Source: Skermanella rosea | GTDB taxonomy: Bacteria; Pseudomonadota; Alphaproteobacteria; Azospirillales; Azospirillaceae | DNA: 64,000 nt | Assembly (NCBI RefSeq): GCF_016806835.2 | Contig: NZ_CP086111.1 | Location: 2,801,001 to 2,865,000, forward strand | Direction: 5' to 3' | Shown here: in pieces, positions 36,532 through 47,534 of the stretch | Numbering within the stretch: the stretch's first letter is position 1 | Layout: each line of letters opens with the position of its first letter | Position numbers and translations under genes: made by a program | The notes under the pieces: generated by a model | The model's input: the letters and a program-made list of their open reading frames with translations, nothing else | The model's database searches: none | What the model was told of the DNA's origin: nothing

Positions 36532-37420
36532 AGCCCGGCTTCGCGTGGTGGAAGCCGTTCTCCAGCGCCGCAGGGGCCACCATGCCGGCAAGCTCGGCGG
36601 TGACGGCGCCCGGATCGGAGCGACCCGCGAGCACGGCGCGGAACAGATCCGCGACCCGCACCATGTCCACCGAATGCGGCGATAGCCGGAACCGGCCGAC
36701 TCCGGCGCGCCCGAGTCCGTCCAGCTCGGCGACCAGCGCCACATAGCCGTGGGACAGCGTCTGGGTGCCGTTGACCGCCAGGAACTTCTCGCCGTCCAAG
36801 GTGCGGACCTCCATGCCGTCGGCGTCCCTGCCGCAGACGAACTGGCAGCCGTCCTTGTGCAACCCATGGGCTCGGGCATGGTAGCAGCGCGCCGAGATGG
36901 CCAGAGGCGATCGCCCGAACGCCTGCACCTCGAGCGCCACGCCAAATTCGGCCGCGGCTTCACCCAGCGCCCGGACCGCCGTCGCCGACAGCTCGGGGGC
37001 CAGGCAAACCCGACGGGCGCCGCGCCGGACCAACCAGGCCAGGGTGGCCTCGTTGTAAACATTGACCAGCGGTCCGACCGCATGGGGGCGCCCGGCCAGC
37101 AGCGCGACGGCGCCCATATCGTTCGCCTCGACCATCACCGGGGCGCCGGCGACCAGATCGGCGGTGGCCCGGCGGTCCCGCTCGTCGGCGATCAGCGCCT
37201 GCGTGGCCAGCAGAATCTCCTTTCCCGCGGCGGCCAGCCGGTCGATCACGGCGGGCAGGTGGTCCGCGACGAAACCGGTCTGCTTGCCGCAGACCACCTC
37301 GCCCAGTATCACCGTGTCGACATCCGCCTCGTCGGCGATGCGGAAATGGAAGTCCCGCCAGGTTTCGGCCGGCCAGTTGAACAGAACCGGCCCGAGGGTG
37401 AGTTTGGGTTCCAAAATCAT
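36518..37420 (-). CDS. ubiV: O2-independent ubiquinone synthesis protein UbiV (U32 family)
   Basis: 300 aa, U32-peptidase-like TIM barrel. With UbiU it hydroxylates the quinone ring without oxygen and carries a 4Fe-4S cluster. Likely ligands are visible: C44 in EVVCGKQTGF and the later ARCYHARAHGLHKDGCQFVC with three cysteines. ATG 37420 overlaps the ubiU stop as ATGA and has AAGAGG upstream, which favours it over a GTG two codons earlier. Operon ubiT-ubiU-ubiV. Confidence 0.92.
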   Translation of the reverse strand: MILEPKLTLGPVLFNWPAETWRDFHFRIADEADVDTVILGEVVCGKQTGFVADHLPAVIDRLAAAGKEILLATQALIADERDRRATADLVAGAPVMVEANDMGAVALLAGRPHAVGPLVNVYNEATLAWLVRRGARRVCLAPELSATAVRALGEAAAEFGVALEVQAFGRSPLAISARCYHARAHGLHKDGCQFVCGRDADGMEVRTLDGEKFLAVNGTQTLSHGYVALVAELDGLGRAGVGRFRLSPHSVDMVRVADLFRAVLAGRSDPGAVTAELAGMVAPAALENGFHHAKPGFTLS

Positions 37421-38406
37421 CTCCACCTCTTGTCATAGGCGCCGGTCGTGGCGCTCCCCCCCTCTGTCAAGGCGGCGAGCGAGGCCGCCGGAGTCGCGGC
37501 GCGTCCCCGCTCGAACGCGTCCAGCGCCGCGCGGTGGCTCGCCACCACTTGCGCAATGTAGGCGCGGCCGCGCTGCCGGCCTTCGATCTTGAGCCCGAGC
37601 ACGCCGGCATCGCGCAGGTCGGGAAGCAGCGCCAGCGCGTTGAGGCTGGTGGGCTCCTCGAACAGGTACGAGGTGGAGCCGGCCGCGCGGAACCGCCCCT
37701 TGCACAGGGTGGGATAGCCGGCCTGCTCGTCCGCCGCGAACCGGTTGATCGTGAAGGGTCCGAGGCGCGACACCATCTCCGCGCCGCGGGTTTCGTAGCG
37801 GACGCTCGACGCCGGCGAACAGACACCGTTGAGGTTCGGGCTCTCGCCCGTGGCATAGGACGACAGCGAGCAGCGCCCCTCCGCCATCGGGCACATGCCG
37901 CCGAACACGAAGACCTCGGTTTCCACGCCCAGCGCGCCGTTCAACCGCTTGATCTCCGGCACGGTGAGGACCCTGGGAAGCACCACGCGCCGGATCCCGA
38001 ATTCGCGCTGATACAACCCGATGGCGTCGGCGTTGGCAGCCGATGCCTGGACCGAGAGGTGCAGCCGCAGGCCGGAATGCTGCCGCGCCGCATAGTCGAG
38101 CAGCCCGATGTCGGCGAGGATCACGGCGTCGGCGCCGATTCGGGCCGCGTCGTCCACCGCCTGCCGCCAGGGTCCCGGGGCGCCGGCCCGGGGATAGGTG
38201 TTGATCGCGACGAACACCTTGACGCCGCGCGCGTGAGCCATGCGGACGGCGTCGCGCGCCTCGTCCCGGCTGAAGTTCAGACCGGGGAAATTGCGGGCGT
38301 TCGTCTCGTCGCGGAACCCGAGATAGACCGCGTCGGCGCCCGCCTCGACAGCGGCCCGCAGGGCGCCGGGCGTGCCGGCCGGGCAGATCAGTTCGAACCC
38401 CGCCAT
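37417..38406 (-). CDS. ubiU: O2-independent ubiquinone synthesis protein UbiU (U32 family)
   Basis: 329 aa. It begins MAGFELICPAGTPGALRAAVEAGADAVYLGF and has the U32 signature FVFGGMCPMAEGRCSLSSYATG plus NLNGVCSP and YPTLCKGRF, the four-cysteine set of the Fe-S cluster. Partner of UbiV in anaerobic ring hydroxylation, providing ubiquinone for denitrification. One base separates it from the ubiT stop. Confidence 0.93.
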   Translation of the reverse strand: MAGFELICPAGTPGALRAAVEAGADAVYLGFRDETNARNFPGLNFSRDEARDAVRMAHARGVKVFVAINTYPRAGAPGPWRQAVDDAARIGADAVILADIGLLDYAARQHSGLRLHLSVQASAANADAIGLYQREFGIRRVVLPRVLTVPEIKRLNGALGVETEVFVFGGMCPMAEGRCSLSSYATGESPNLNGVCSPASSVRYETRGAEMVSRLGPFTINRFAADEQAGYPTLCKGRFRAAGSTSYLFEEPTSLNALALLPDLRDAGVLGLKIEGRQRGRAYIAQVVASHRAALDAFERGRAATPAASLAALTEGGSATTGAYDKRWR

Positions 38407-38407
38407 G

Positions 38408-39013
38408 TCAGCCCCGTCCCACGCGCAGGCCGGCACGCAACAGGTCCTCGATCAGCGGCACCGCGCGCCGCGCCAGCATCGCTCCCGGGCGCAGGATCGG
38501 CGCCAGATGGCCGGAAAGCGCGAGAAGATCCTCCATCAGGTCGATCTCCGCACCGTCCAGGGTGTTGCGCACGGCGAGCACCAGCGCGGTATCGCCCTCG
38601 ACCGCGAGTCGGCGGCCGAAGAACAGGGCGTCCCCGTCGGTGTGGCCCTGAAGCAGGTCCAGCAGCAGTTGGAACCGGCCGCGGATCACCGCCTGCGCCG
38701 GTGCGCCGCGCCCGGTCAGCCCGAGCCGGGGGCGCGGCCCGACACGGAGGAGGAATGCCTGCGGAAGATCCACCGGATCGATCAGCAGCTCCGCGGGCGT
38801 CAGTTCGCAAAGCCGCCGGAACGCCTCTGGATGACGCCGCCCGAGGACGGCGATCAGCCGGTCGAATGCTGCCTGGACCAGCCAGTGCGGGAGGGGTCCG
38901 CTGGCGATCAGGGCGGCGCGGGCGAGCGCAGCCGACGCATCGGCGGTTCCTGCCGGCTCCAGGGCGGGGTCGAGCGAACCCGATGCCGACCGTGAGGAGG
39001 TATGTATGGACAT
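38408..39013 (-). CDS. ubiT: Ubiquinone anaerobic synthesis accessory factor UbiT (SCP2 domain)
   Basis: 201 aa from ATG 39013 (MSIHTSSRS); the frame extends 12 codons further but without a ribosome site. The SCP2 lipid-binding domain is in FLLRVGPRPRLGLTGRGAP to HTDGDALFFGRRLAVEGDTALVLAVRNTLDG. UbiT is proposed to hold the hydrophobic intermediates for UbiU/V. FNR-type box 70 bp upstream (39076). Confidence 0.88.
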   Translation of the reverse strand: MSIHTSSRSASGSLDPALEPAGTADASAALARAALIASGPLPHWLVQAAFDRLIAVLGRRHPEAFRRLCELTPAELLIDPVDLPQAFLLRVGPRPRLGLTGRGAPAQAVIRGRFQLLLDLLQGHTDGDALFFGRRLAVEGDTALVLAVRNTLDGAEIDLMEDLLALSGHLAPILRPGAMLARRAVPLIEDLLRAGLRVGRG

Positions 39014-39075
39014 GGGTTGCGGGTGTCTCCGTCGTGGAAAGGCGGGCACCCTGAAGGCAACATGGCCCGGCGGCC

Positions 39076-39089
39076 TTGACTCCGGTTAA
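39076..39089. promoter_or_regulatory. FNR/NNR-type box upstream of ubiTUV
   Basis: TTGAC-TCCG-GTTAA, one mismatch. Centred 70 bp before ubiT on the minus strand, in the 124-bp gap behind the chemoreceptor gene. Confidence 0.7.
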
Positions 39090-39137
39090 GTGGCGGTCGC
39101 CGGGCGGGTCCGATGCGCCCGGCTCCCCGCCAGGCCG

Positions 39138-41225
39138 TCACGCGGCCCGGATGCCCGCGAGGAAGCGCTCGATGTTGCGGCGCAGGTCGCCGGCTTGGCT
39201 GCCGAGGACCCCGGCCGCCGCGAGCACTTGGGCGGCAGCGCTGCCGGTTTCGGCGGCGGCCCGCGTGACCCCGCCGAGGTTGCCGGAAACCTGGCGGGTA
39301 CCCACGGCCGCCTGACCGACGTTCCGGCTGATCTCGGACGTGGTCGCGTTCTGCTCCTCCACCGCCGCCGAGATGGCCGCGCAGACCCCGTTGATCGTCC
39401 CGATGGTCGCCGTCACGGTCCGGATCGCCGACACCGCCTCCTCCGTGGCGTTCTGCATTGCGGAGATCTGGGTCGATATCTCCTCCGTCGCCGTCGCGGT
39501 CTGGCTGGCAAGGCTCTTCACCTCCGCGGCGACGACGGCGAAGCCCTTGCCGGCATCACCCGCACGGGCCGCTTCGATGGTGGCGTTGAGCGCCAGCAGG
39601 TTGGTCTGACCCGCGATATCCTGGATGAGCTGGGTCACGGTGCCGATCCGGGCGGCGGCGTCCGCGAGCATGCGGACGGTGCCGTCCGTACGCTCGGCAT
39701 CGCCGACGGCCCGCTCGGCGATTTCGGTGGACATCGAAACCTGGCGCGCGATCTCCGAGATGGAGCAGCTCATCTCCTCGGCCGCGGAGGCGACCGTCTG
39801 GACGTTCACCGAGGTCTGCTCCGCCGCCGCGGCCGAGGCGGCGATCTGCCCTTCCGTCCTTGCCGCGGTCGCCGACATGCCCTGCGCGGTGGCGTCGAGC
39901 TGCGCCGCGGCGCTGCCCAGCGCCTCCAGGATGCCGGCGACGGTGCCGCCGAACTCGTCGATCAGGCTCTCCATCGTGGCTGCGCGCCGCTGCTTGGCGG
40001 CCTGCTCGTCGGCCTGCGCCGCGGCGAGCCGGTCGGCCTCGACGGCGTTCCGCTTGAAGACCTCCAAGGCTCCGGCCATGGTGCCGATCTCGTCATGCCG
40101 GTCCAGCCCTTGAATCACGACGGACCGGTCGCCGCCGGCCAGCCGGCGCATCACCTCCGTCATGCCCGCCATCGGGCGCGCGAACCGCTGGCGGACGACA
40201 AGGATCGCGCCGCAGGACACCAGTGCCGCCACGGCGAGAATGGCGGCATTGAGGAGCAGCATGGAGAAAGAACCGCTCGAACTGTCGGCCAGCCTGCTTT
40301 CGAGCACCTCGGAGGTCGCCTGCTGTAAAGCCAGGATGGCGTCGATTCCCTTCGTGGAAGCCGCGATCCAGCTCTCCGCCGAAACCCGATAGCTCCCGTC
40401 CCGGCCAGCCGCCAGGACTTCAGACCGGAGTTGCTGGAAGCGGATCAGGAATTCGGCTTCCACAGAGGCCAGCGGCGCCTTCAGCGACTCGCTGCGGGCC
40501 GCCGGCACGGAGAGGCTGTCCCACGCGAATTCGATCCGGCCGCGGTTGAAGGCGATCGTCCGGGTCTCGTCGGCGGTCAGCGGCCTGCCGGCGGCGATGG
40601 CAGCCCCGATGGCGGCTCGCTCCCGGCCGGCATACTCGCTCATTACCCATGCGAAATGCCGGATCTGCTGAAGTTCCGCGGCCGTCACGTCCGATCGGTT
40701 GACGTCCTGGCCCGCGGCCAGGCGAAGTCGCTGCGATGCCTCGATCAAGTCCGTGGCGGTCGGGATCCAGCGCCTTGAAAGATCGGGATCGCGCGCGGCC
40801 AGCGGAACCGCCAGGGCGGCATCGACTTCGCGACGGGCCGACGACAATGCCTGCCGGCTACTGTCCACATCTGCGACCAGGTCGGCTTTCCGCCGGAAAT
40901 CCGGCAGCACCGCCAAGGCCGCCAGAGCCTGTTCCAAGGCTTCGTCCGCGGCCAGGCGCCGTTCAGCGATGGCCCTCGTGGCGTCGGCTCCCGCCGGTGC
41001 CGGAGCCGCCAGTGCCGAGTTGGTCCGGCCGCGTTCGAGCGCGAGGGCGCCTGCCGCGTCCAGCAGGGCGGAAACCATCGGGTTCGCCGCCCGCGCGTCT
41101 TCGGCCTGCTGGCGCAGACGCCACGCATCCAGGGACTGACGCCCCGCCGATATGAGGGACAACAAGGAAAGGATGATCACGACAAGGTATATCGTAGCCT
41201 TGATTGAAAGGCTGAAGCGAAGCAT
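39138..41225 (-). CDS. Methyl-accepting chemotaxis protein with NIT-like sensor
   Basis: 695 aa. TM1 (residues about 9-27, [19 protein letters not shown]), a large periplasmic helical domain, TM2 around 325-347 ([22 protein letters not shown]), HAMP, and a C-terminal signalling domain with the hairpin [24 protein letters not shown]. The sensor region has [11 protein letters not shown] and [14 protein letters not shown], the Glu-Arg-Gly pattern of NIT (nitrate/nitrite sensing) domains. Lying between ubiTUV and nirS, it could steer cells toward nitrate or nitrite; the ligand is inferred. Confidence 0.85.
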   Translation of the reverse strand: MLRFSLSIKATIYLVVIILSLLSLISAGRQSLDAWRLRQQAEDARAANPMVSALLDAAGALALERGRTNSALAAPAPAGADATRAIAERRLAADEALEQALAALAVLPDFRRKADLVADVDSSRQALSSARREVDAALAVPLAARDPDLSRRWIPTATDLIEASQRLRLAAGQDVNRSDVTAAELQQIRHFAWVMSEYAGRERAAIGAAIAAGRPLTADETRTIAFNRGRIEFAWDSLSVPAARSESLKAPLASVEAEFLIRFQQLRSEVLAAGRDGSYRVSAESWIAASTKGIDAILALQQATSEVLESRLADSSSGSFSMLLLNAAILAVAALVSCGAILVVRQRFARPMAGMTEVMRRLAGGDRSVVIQGLDRHDEIGTMAGALEVFKRNAVEADRLAAAQADEQAAKQRRAATMESLIDEFGGTVAGILEALGSAAAQLDATAQGMSATAARTEGQIAASAAAAEQTSVNVQTVASAAEEMSCSISEIARQVSMSTEIAERAVGDAERTDGTVRMLADAAARIGTVTQLIQDIAGQTNLLALNATIEAARAGDAGKGFAVVAAEVKSLASQTATATEEISTQISAMQNATEEAVSAIRTVTATIGTINGVCAAISAAVEEQNATTSEISRNVGQAAVGTRQVSGNLGGVTRAAAETGSAAAQVLAAAGVLGSQAGDLRRNIERFLAGIRAA

Positions 41226-43294
<2,069 letters not shown>

Positions 43295-43378
43295 CCGGCA
43301 GGCCCCACGGGGGCGGGCATCCGCCCGCCCCATCCGTCCAGCACCGCCCTCTTCCAGCCGATGGGGACATTTCCGACC

Positions 43379-44143
43379 ATGCCCATGCCTCGCGTCCATC
43401 TCGTGGGGGCCGGCCCCGGCGACCCGGACCTGCTCACGGTCAAGGCCCTGCGCCTGATCCAGGCGGCCGAGGTCGTCGTCTATGATCGCCTGGTCCCCCG
43501 GAAGATCCTCGACATGATTCCGCCGTCCGCCCGCCGGATCTTCGTCGGCAAGGCGCCGCGCAACCACAGCCTTCCGCAGGAGGACATCAACCTGCTGCTG
43601 GTCGATCTGGCCCGCGGGGGAAAGCGGGTCGTGAGGCTGAAAGGGGGCGATCCCTTCATCTTCGGGCGGGGAAGCGAGGAAGCCCTGACCTTGGCCGCAC
43701 ACGGCGTCCCGTTCGAGGTCGTGCCCGGCGTCACCGCCGCGGCCGGCTGCGGCGCCTATGCCGGCATCCCGCTGACCCATCGCGGCCTCGCCACGGGCGT
43801 GCGCTTCGTGACCGGGCATTGCCGGAACGACGGCGAGCCGGACCACGACTGGCGCGGCATGGCCGACCCCGACACGACGCTGGTCTTCTACATGGCGCTC
43901 GCGAACCTGGGGATGATCCGCCGCGAGCTTGTCGCCGCCGGGCTCGATCCCGCGACCCCCGCGGCCGCCGTTTCCGGCGGAACCACCGATGCCCAGCGAA
44001 GCGTCGTCGCGACCCTGGGCACCCTGCCCGAGATCCTGGCCCGGCAGCCGCCGGCCCCGCCCTGCCTGATCATCATCGGCCGCGTCGTCGCCCTCGCCCC
44101 GGAACTCGCCTGGTTCGGCGAACGGGAACTGGCCGATGCCTAG
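43379..44143 (+). CDS. nirE: Uroporphyrinogen-III C-methyltransferase
   Basis: 254 aa. SUMT fold: VHLVGAGPGDPDLLTVKALR, YDRLVPRKILDMIPPSARRIFVGKAPRNHSLPQ, RLKGGDPFIFGRGSEEA and the GITAAAGCGAYAGIPLTHR-like block. It makes precorrin-2 for haem d1 (and potentially siroheme). Being inside the nir operon it is called nirE, though cobA-type genes look alike. Start 43379 has GGGGA 11 bases upstream; ATG 43361 is an alternative. Overlaps nirC by 8 bp. Confidence 0.88.
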   Translation: MPMPRVHLVGAGPGDPDLLTVKALRLIQAAEVVVYDRLVPRKILDMIPPSARRIFVGKAPRNHSLPQEDINLLLVDLARGGKRVVRLKGGDPFIFGRGSEEALTLAAHGVPFEVVPGVTAAAGCGAYAGIPLTHRGLATGVRFVTGHCRNDGEPDHDWRGMADPDTTLVFYMALANLGMIRRELVAAGLDPATPAAAVSGGTTDAQRSVVATLGTLPEILARQPPAPPCLIIIGRVVALAPELAWFGERELADA

Positions 44144-44459
44144 GCTGTCCGCCGCCTGCGTCGCCCTGGCCCTGCTCCTGGCGGCGCCCGCGCTGGCCGA
44201 CCGGCCGGCCGCCGCCCGGCAGGAGATGCTTCGCCACATCGTCCGGCAGGATTGCGGATCGTGCCACGGCATGACGCTGAACGGCGGCCTCGGATCGCCG
44301 CTCCTGCCGCAGACGCTCGACGGCGTTGCCGCCGAGAGCCTCGCCGACATCATCCTGAACGGCATTCCCGGCACGCCGATGCCGCCCTGGGCCGGTCTGC
44401 TCGACGCCGACGATGCCCGCTGGATCGCCGTCGAACTCAAGAAGGGATTCCCGCCATGA
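44136..44459 (+). CDS. nirC: Small c-type cytochrome NirC
   Basis: 107 aa. Signal peptide (LALLLAAPALA), haem motif CGSCH (40-44) and a Met ligand in GTPMPPWAGLL. NirC can donate electrons to NirS and is implicated in d1 maturation. Overlaps nirE at its start and nirF by ATGA at its end. Confidence 0.92.
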   Translation: MPRLSAACVALALLLAAPALADRPAAARQEMLRHIVRQDCGSCHGMTLNGGLGSPLLPQTLDGVAAESLADIILNGIPGTPMPPWAGLLDADDARWIAVELKKGFPP

Positions 44460-45622
44460 AGCGCCTGGCCGTTTCCGCGCTGGCGGCGCTGCTGCTCGGC
44501 GCCTGCGCCGGTCCCGAACCGCGCGTCCCCGAACTCCGCGGTACCGGCGATCTCGGCGTCGTGGTCGAGCGGGCATCGGGCCGCGTGGCGCTGGTCGAGC
44601 ACAGCCACGACACCGTGCTGGGCCGCGTCGAAGGACTGGGCGATCTCAGCCATGCCGCGATCGTCTTTTCCCGGGACGAACGGTACGCCTACGTCTTCGG
44701 CCGCGACGGCGGACTGACCAAGGTCGATCTGCTGACCGGGACGATCGCCGGCCGGATCGTCCAGGCCGGCAACAGCATCGGCGGGGCGATCTCGGAGGAC
44801 GGCAGGCTGGTCGCGGTCGCCAACTACGAGCCGGGCGGCGTGCGCGTCTTCGATGCCGGGACGCTCGCCCCGGTCGCCGACATCCCGACGGGCTCCAAGG
44901 TGGTCGGCCTGGAGGACGCGCCGGGCAACCGGTTCGCGTTCAGCCTCTACGACTCGGGAGAGATCTGGCTCGCCGACCTGGGCGACCCGGCGAGTCCCCG
45001 GATCACCCGGTTCGCCGGCATCGGGCGGCAGCCCTACGACGCGCTGGTAACGCCGGACGGCCGCTACTACATCGCCGGCCTGTTCGGCGAGGACGGCCTC
45101 GCCATGCTCGACCTGTGGAACCCGGAGGCCGGGGTCCGCCGGGTGCTGCAGGGCTACGGCCGGGGCGAGGCCGCCCTGCCGGTCTACAAGATGCCGCACC
45201 TGGAAGGCTGGGCGGTCGCCGACGGGCGCGCGTTCATCCCCGCGGTCGGTCGGCACGAGGTGCTAGTGGTCGATCTCGCCACCTGGACCGAGGTCGGCCG
45301 GATCCCCGTGCACGGGCAGCCAGTGTTCGTCATGGCCCGCCCCGACGGGCGGCAGGTCTGGGTGAATTTCGCGCTGCCGGACAATGGCGTCGTCCAGGTG
45401 ATCGATGTTCGGTCGCAGGCGGTGGTCCACCGGCTCGACCCCGGCCCCGGCGTGCTGCACCTGGAATTCACCCCGCGCGGCGAACGGGTCTGGCTGTCGG
45501 TCCGCGATGCCGATCAGGTCCAGGTCTACGACACCCGCACCTTCGAACGCGTGTCGACCCTGCCGGCCGAGAAGCCCAGCGGCATCTTCTTCACCACCCG
45601 CGCCCACCGCATCGGCCTTTAG
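44456..45622 (+). CDS. nirF: Haem d1 biosynthesis protein NirF
   Basis: 388 aa. Lipoprotein signal with lipobox LLGAC, then an eight-bladed propeller like the NirS d1 domain but without haem c: FSRDERYAYVFGRDGGLTKVDLLTG, NIGGAISEDGRLVAVANYEPGG-type repeats and VYKMPHLEGWAVADGRAFIPAVGRHEV. It acts late in d1 synthesis in the periplasm. ATGA overlap with nirC. Confidence 0.94.
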   Translation: MKRLAVSALAALLLGACAGPEPRVPELRGTGDLGVVVERASGRVALVEHSHDTVLGRVEGLGDLSHAAIVFSRDERYAYVFGRDGGLTKVDLLTGTIAGRIVQAGNSIGGAISEDGRLVAVANYEPGGVRVFDAGTLAPVADIPTGSKVVGLEDAPGNRFAFSLYDSGEIWLADLGDPASPRITRFAGIGRQPYDALVTPDGRYYIAGLFGEDGLAMLDLWNPEAGVRRVLQGYGRGEAALPVYKMPHLEGWAVADGRAFIPAVGRHEVLVVDLATWTEVGRIPVHGQPVFVMARPDGRQVWVNFALPDNGVVQVIDVRSQAVVHRLDPGPGVLHLEFTPRGERVWLSVRDADQVQVYDTRTFERVSTLPAEKPSGIFFTTRAHRIGL

Positions 45623-45634
45623 GACACGCGTATC

Positions 45635-46081
45635 ATGGATGCCCTGGATCAGCGGCTGCTCGACGAATTCCAACGCGATTTCGGCCTGACACCCCGCCCC
45701 TATGCCGATATCGGCGCCCGGCTCGGCCTGGACGAGGCAGAGGTCATCGACCGGCTGCGCCGCCTGACCGGCGCCGGCGCGATACGCCGGATCGGCCCCG
45801 TCTTCCGACCCAACCGGGTCGGCGCCAGCACCCTGGCGGCGCTGGCGGTGCCGCCCGACCGCCTGGAGGAGATCGCGGCCGTCGTCGGCGGCTACGCCGA
45901 GGTCAACCACAACTACGCGCGCGAACACCACCTGAACCTGTGGTTCGTGGTGACCGCACCGGACGCCGGGCGCGTCGGCGAGGTGCTGGAGGAGATCGCC
46001 CGGAGCACCGGGCTGACGCCCCTCGATCTGCCGCTGGAACGGGATTTTCACGTGGACCTGGGATTTCGGCTATGGAACTGA
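45635..46081 (+). CDS. nirD: Siroheme decarboxylase subunit NirD
   Basis: 148 aa, AsnC/Lrp-like fold. MDALDQRLLDEFQRDFGLTPRPYADIGARLGL and NHNYAREHHLNLWFVV are typical of the NirD/G branch. Siroheme decarboxylase turns siroheme into 12,18-didecarboxysiroheme. Its end overlaps nirL by 10 bp. Confidence 0.9.
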   Translation: MDALDQRLLDEFQRDFGLTPRPYADIGARLGLDEAEVIDRLRRLTGAGAIRRIGPVFRPNRVGASTLAALAVPPDRLEEIAAVVGGYAEVNHNYAREHHLNLWFVVTAPDAGRVGEVLEEIARSTGLTPLDLPLERDFHVDLGFRLWN

Positions 46082-46575
46082 ACGAAACCGACCGCCGGCT
46101 GATCGGCGCCCTTCGCCGGGGCCTGCCGTTGGTCGAGCATCCGTACGCGGCGCTGGGCGCGGAACTGGGGCTTGACGAGGGGGCCGTCATCGCCCGCCTC
46201 CAGCGCTTCATGGAACGGGGGCTGATCTCCCGCTTCGGCGTCGTCGTCGATCACGCGGCGCTCGGCTTCGACGGCAACGCGATGGTCGTCTGGGATATCC
46301 CGGACGCCGACGTGGAGGGGGTCGGCCGCATGTTCGCAGGCCTGTCCTGGGTAAGCCTGTGCTACCGCCGCCCCCGCCGCCTGCCGCACTGGCGATACAA
46401 CCTGTTCACCATGATCCACGCCCGACAACGCGCCTTCGTCGAGGACCGGGTCGGCGTGATGACCGTCCTGGCTGACTCGGTGGTCCAGGCGTCGGCGATC
46501 CTGCACACCACCCGGCGTTTCAAGCAGACCGCCGCGTGCTACGGCACTGCCCCTGCCGCCGCTGGGGAGGCGTGA
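46072..46575 (+). CDS. nirL: Siroheme decarboxylase subunit NirL
   Basis: 167 aa. MELNETDRRLIGALRRGLPLVEHPYAALGAELGLDE, then GLISRFGVVVDHAALGFDGNAMVVWDIPD and CYRRPRRLPHWRYNLFTMIH, the NirL/H branch with a C-terminal extension. ATG 46072 inside the end of nirD gives tight coupling. Confidence 0.9.
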   Translation: MELNETDRRLIGALRRGLPLVEHPYAALGAELGLDEGAVIARLQRFMERGLISRFGVVVDHAALGFDGNAMVVWDIPDADVEGVGRMFAGLSWVSLCYRRPRRLPHWRYNLFTMIHARQRAFVEDRVGVMTVLADSVVQASAILHTTRRFKQTAACYGTAPAAAGEA

Positions 46576-46579
46576 TTCC

Positions 46580-47023
46580 ATGGACGGTACCGACCGCCGC
46601 CTGATCGACCGCCTGCAGGACGGATTTCCGCTGGACGACCGGCCTTTCCAGGCGATCGCAGCGGAACTCGGCCTGGACGAGGACGACGTGATACTACGGG
46701 TGCGGCGCCTGCGCGAAACCGGCGTGCTGACCCGCTTCGGCCCCCTGTTCCATGCCGAGCGCATGGGCGGCGCGCTGCTGCTGGCCGCCCTCAAGGTGCC
46801 CCCGGAGGATTTCGAGCGGGTCGCGGCCGAGGTCAACGCCCTGCCCCAGGTGGCGCACAACTACGCCCGCGACCACGCCTTCAACATGTGGTTCGTGCTG
46901 GCCACCGAGACGCCCGAGGGTATCTCCGACGCCATCGCGGAGATCGAGCGGCGCACCGGCCTGACCGTCCATCCCATGCCCAAGCTGGCCGAATACTTCG
47001 TCGGCCTGAGGTTCGCCGCATGA
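46580..47023 (+). CDS. nirG: Siroheme decarboxylase subunit NirG
   Basis: 147 aa. MDGTDRRLIDRLQDGFPLDDRPFQAIAAELGLDEDDV with ETGVLTRFGPLFHAERMGGALLLAALKV and HNYARDHAFNMWFVLATET, close to NirD. Four bases after nirL; ATGA overlap with nirH. Confidence 0.9.
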   Translation: MDGTDRRLIDRLQDGFPLDDRPFQAIAAELGLDEDDVILRVRRLRETGVLTRFGPLFHAERMGGALLLAALKVPPEDFERVAAEVNALPQVAHNYARDHAFNMWFVLATETPEGISDAIAEIERRTGLTVHPMPKLAEYFVGLRFAA

Positions 47024-47520
47024 CCCGCCTTCGCCAAACCGCCGGTCTCGACGACCTGGACCGCCGCCTGGTCCTGGAAACGCAGGAAGGCCTGCCGCTG
47101 GAGCGGCGCCCTTACGCGGTGCTCGGCGAGCGACTCGGCATTTCCGGCGAGGAGGTCCGCGAACGGCTCGCCCGGCTGATCGACGGCGGCCAGATCCGCC
47201 GGATCGCCGCCGTGCCCAACCATTACCGGCTCGGCTACACCCACAACGGCATGACCGTGTGGGAGGTGCCCGAGGACCGGATCGACGATGCCGGGGCGCA
47301 GGTCGGCGCGCTGCCCTTCGTCAGCCACTGCTACCACCGGCGGCCGTCGCCGCCGGACTGGCCCTACACCCTGTTCGCCATGGTCCATGGCCGCAGCCGG
47401 GACGAGGTCGAAGCCCAGGTCGCGACGATCGCGGCCCTGCTCGGCCCCGCGAGCCGGGGGCATCAGGTGCTCTACAGCACCCGGATCCTTAAGAAGAGCG
47501 GCCTGCGTCTGTCGGCGTGA
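47020..47520 (+). CDS. nirH: Siroheme decarboxylase subunit NirH
   Basis: 166 aa. LDDLDRRLVLETQEGLPLERRPYAVLGERLGISGEEV with IRRIAAVPNHYRLGYTHNGMTVWEVPEDR and CYHRRPSPPDWPYTLFAMVHG, pairing with NirL-type sequences. Coupled to nirG by ATGA; nirJ follows after 14 bp. Confidence 0.9.
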   Translation: MTRLRQTAGLDDLDRRLVLETQEGLPLERRPYAVLGERLGISGEEVRERLARLIDGGQIRRIAAVPNHYRLGYTHNGMTVWEVPEDRIDDAGAQVGALPFVSHCYHRRPSPPDWPYTLFAMVHGRSRDEVEAQVATIAALLGPASRGHQVLYSTRILKKSGLRLSA

Positions 47521-47534
47521 GGAGAAAAGAAAGC

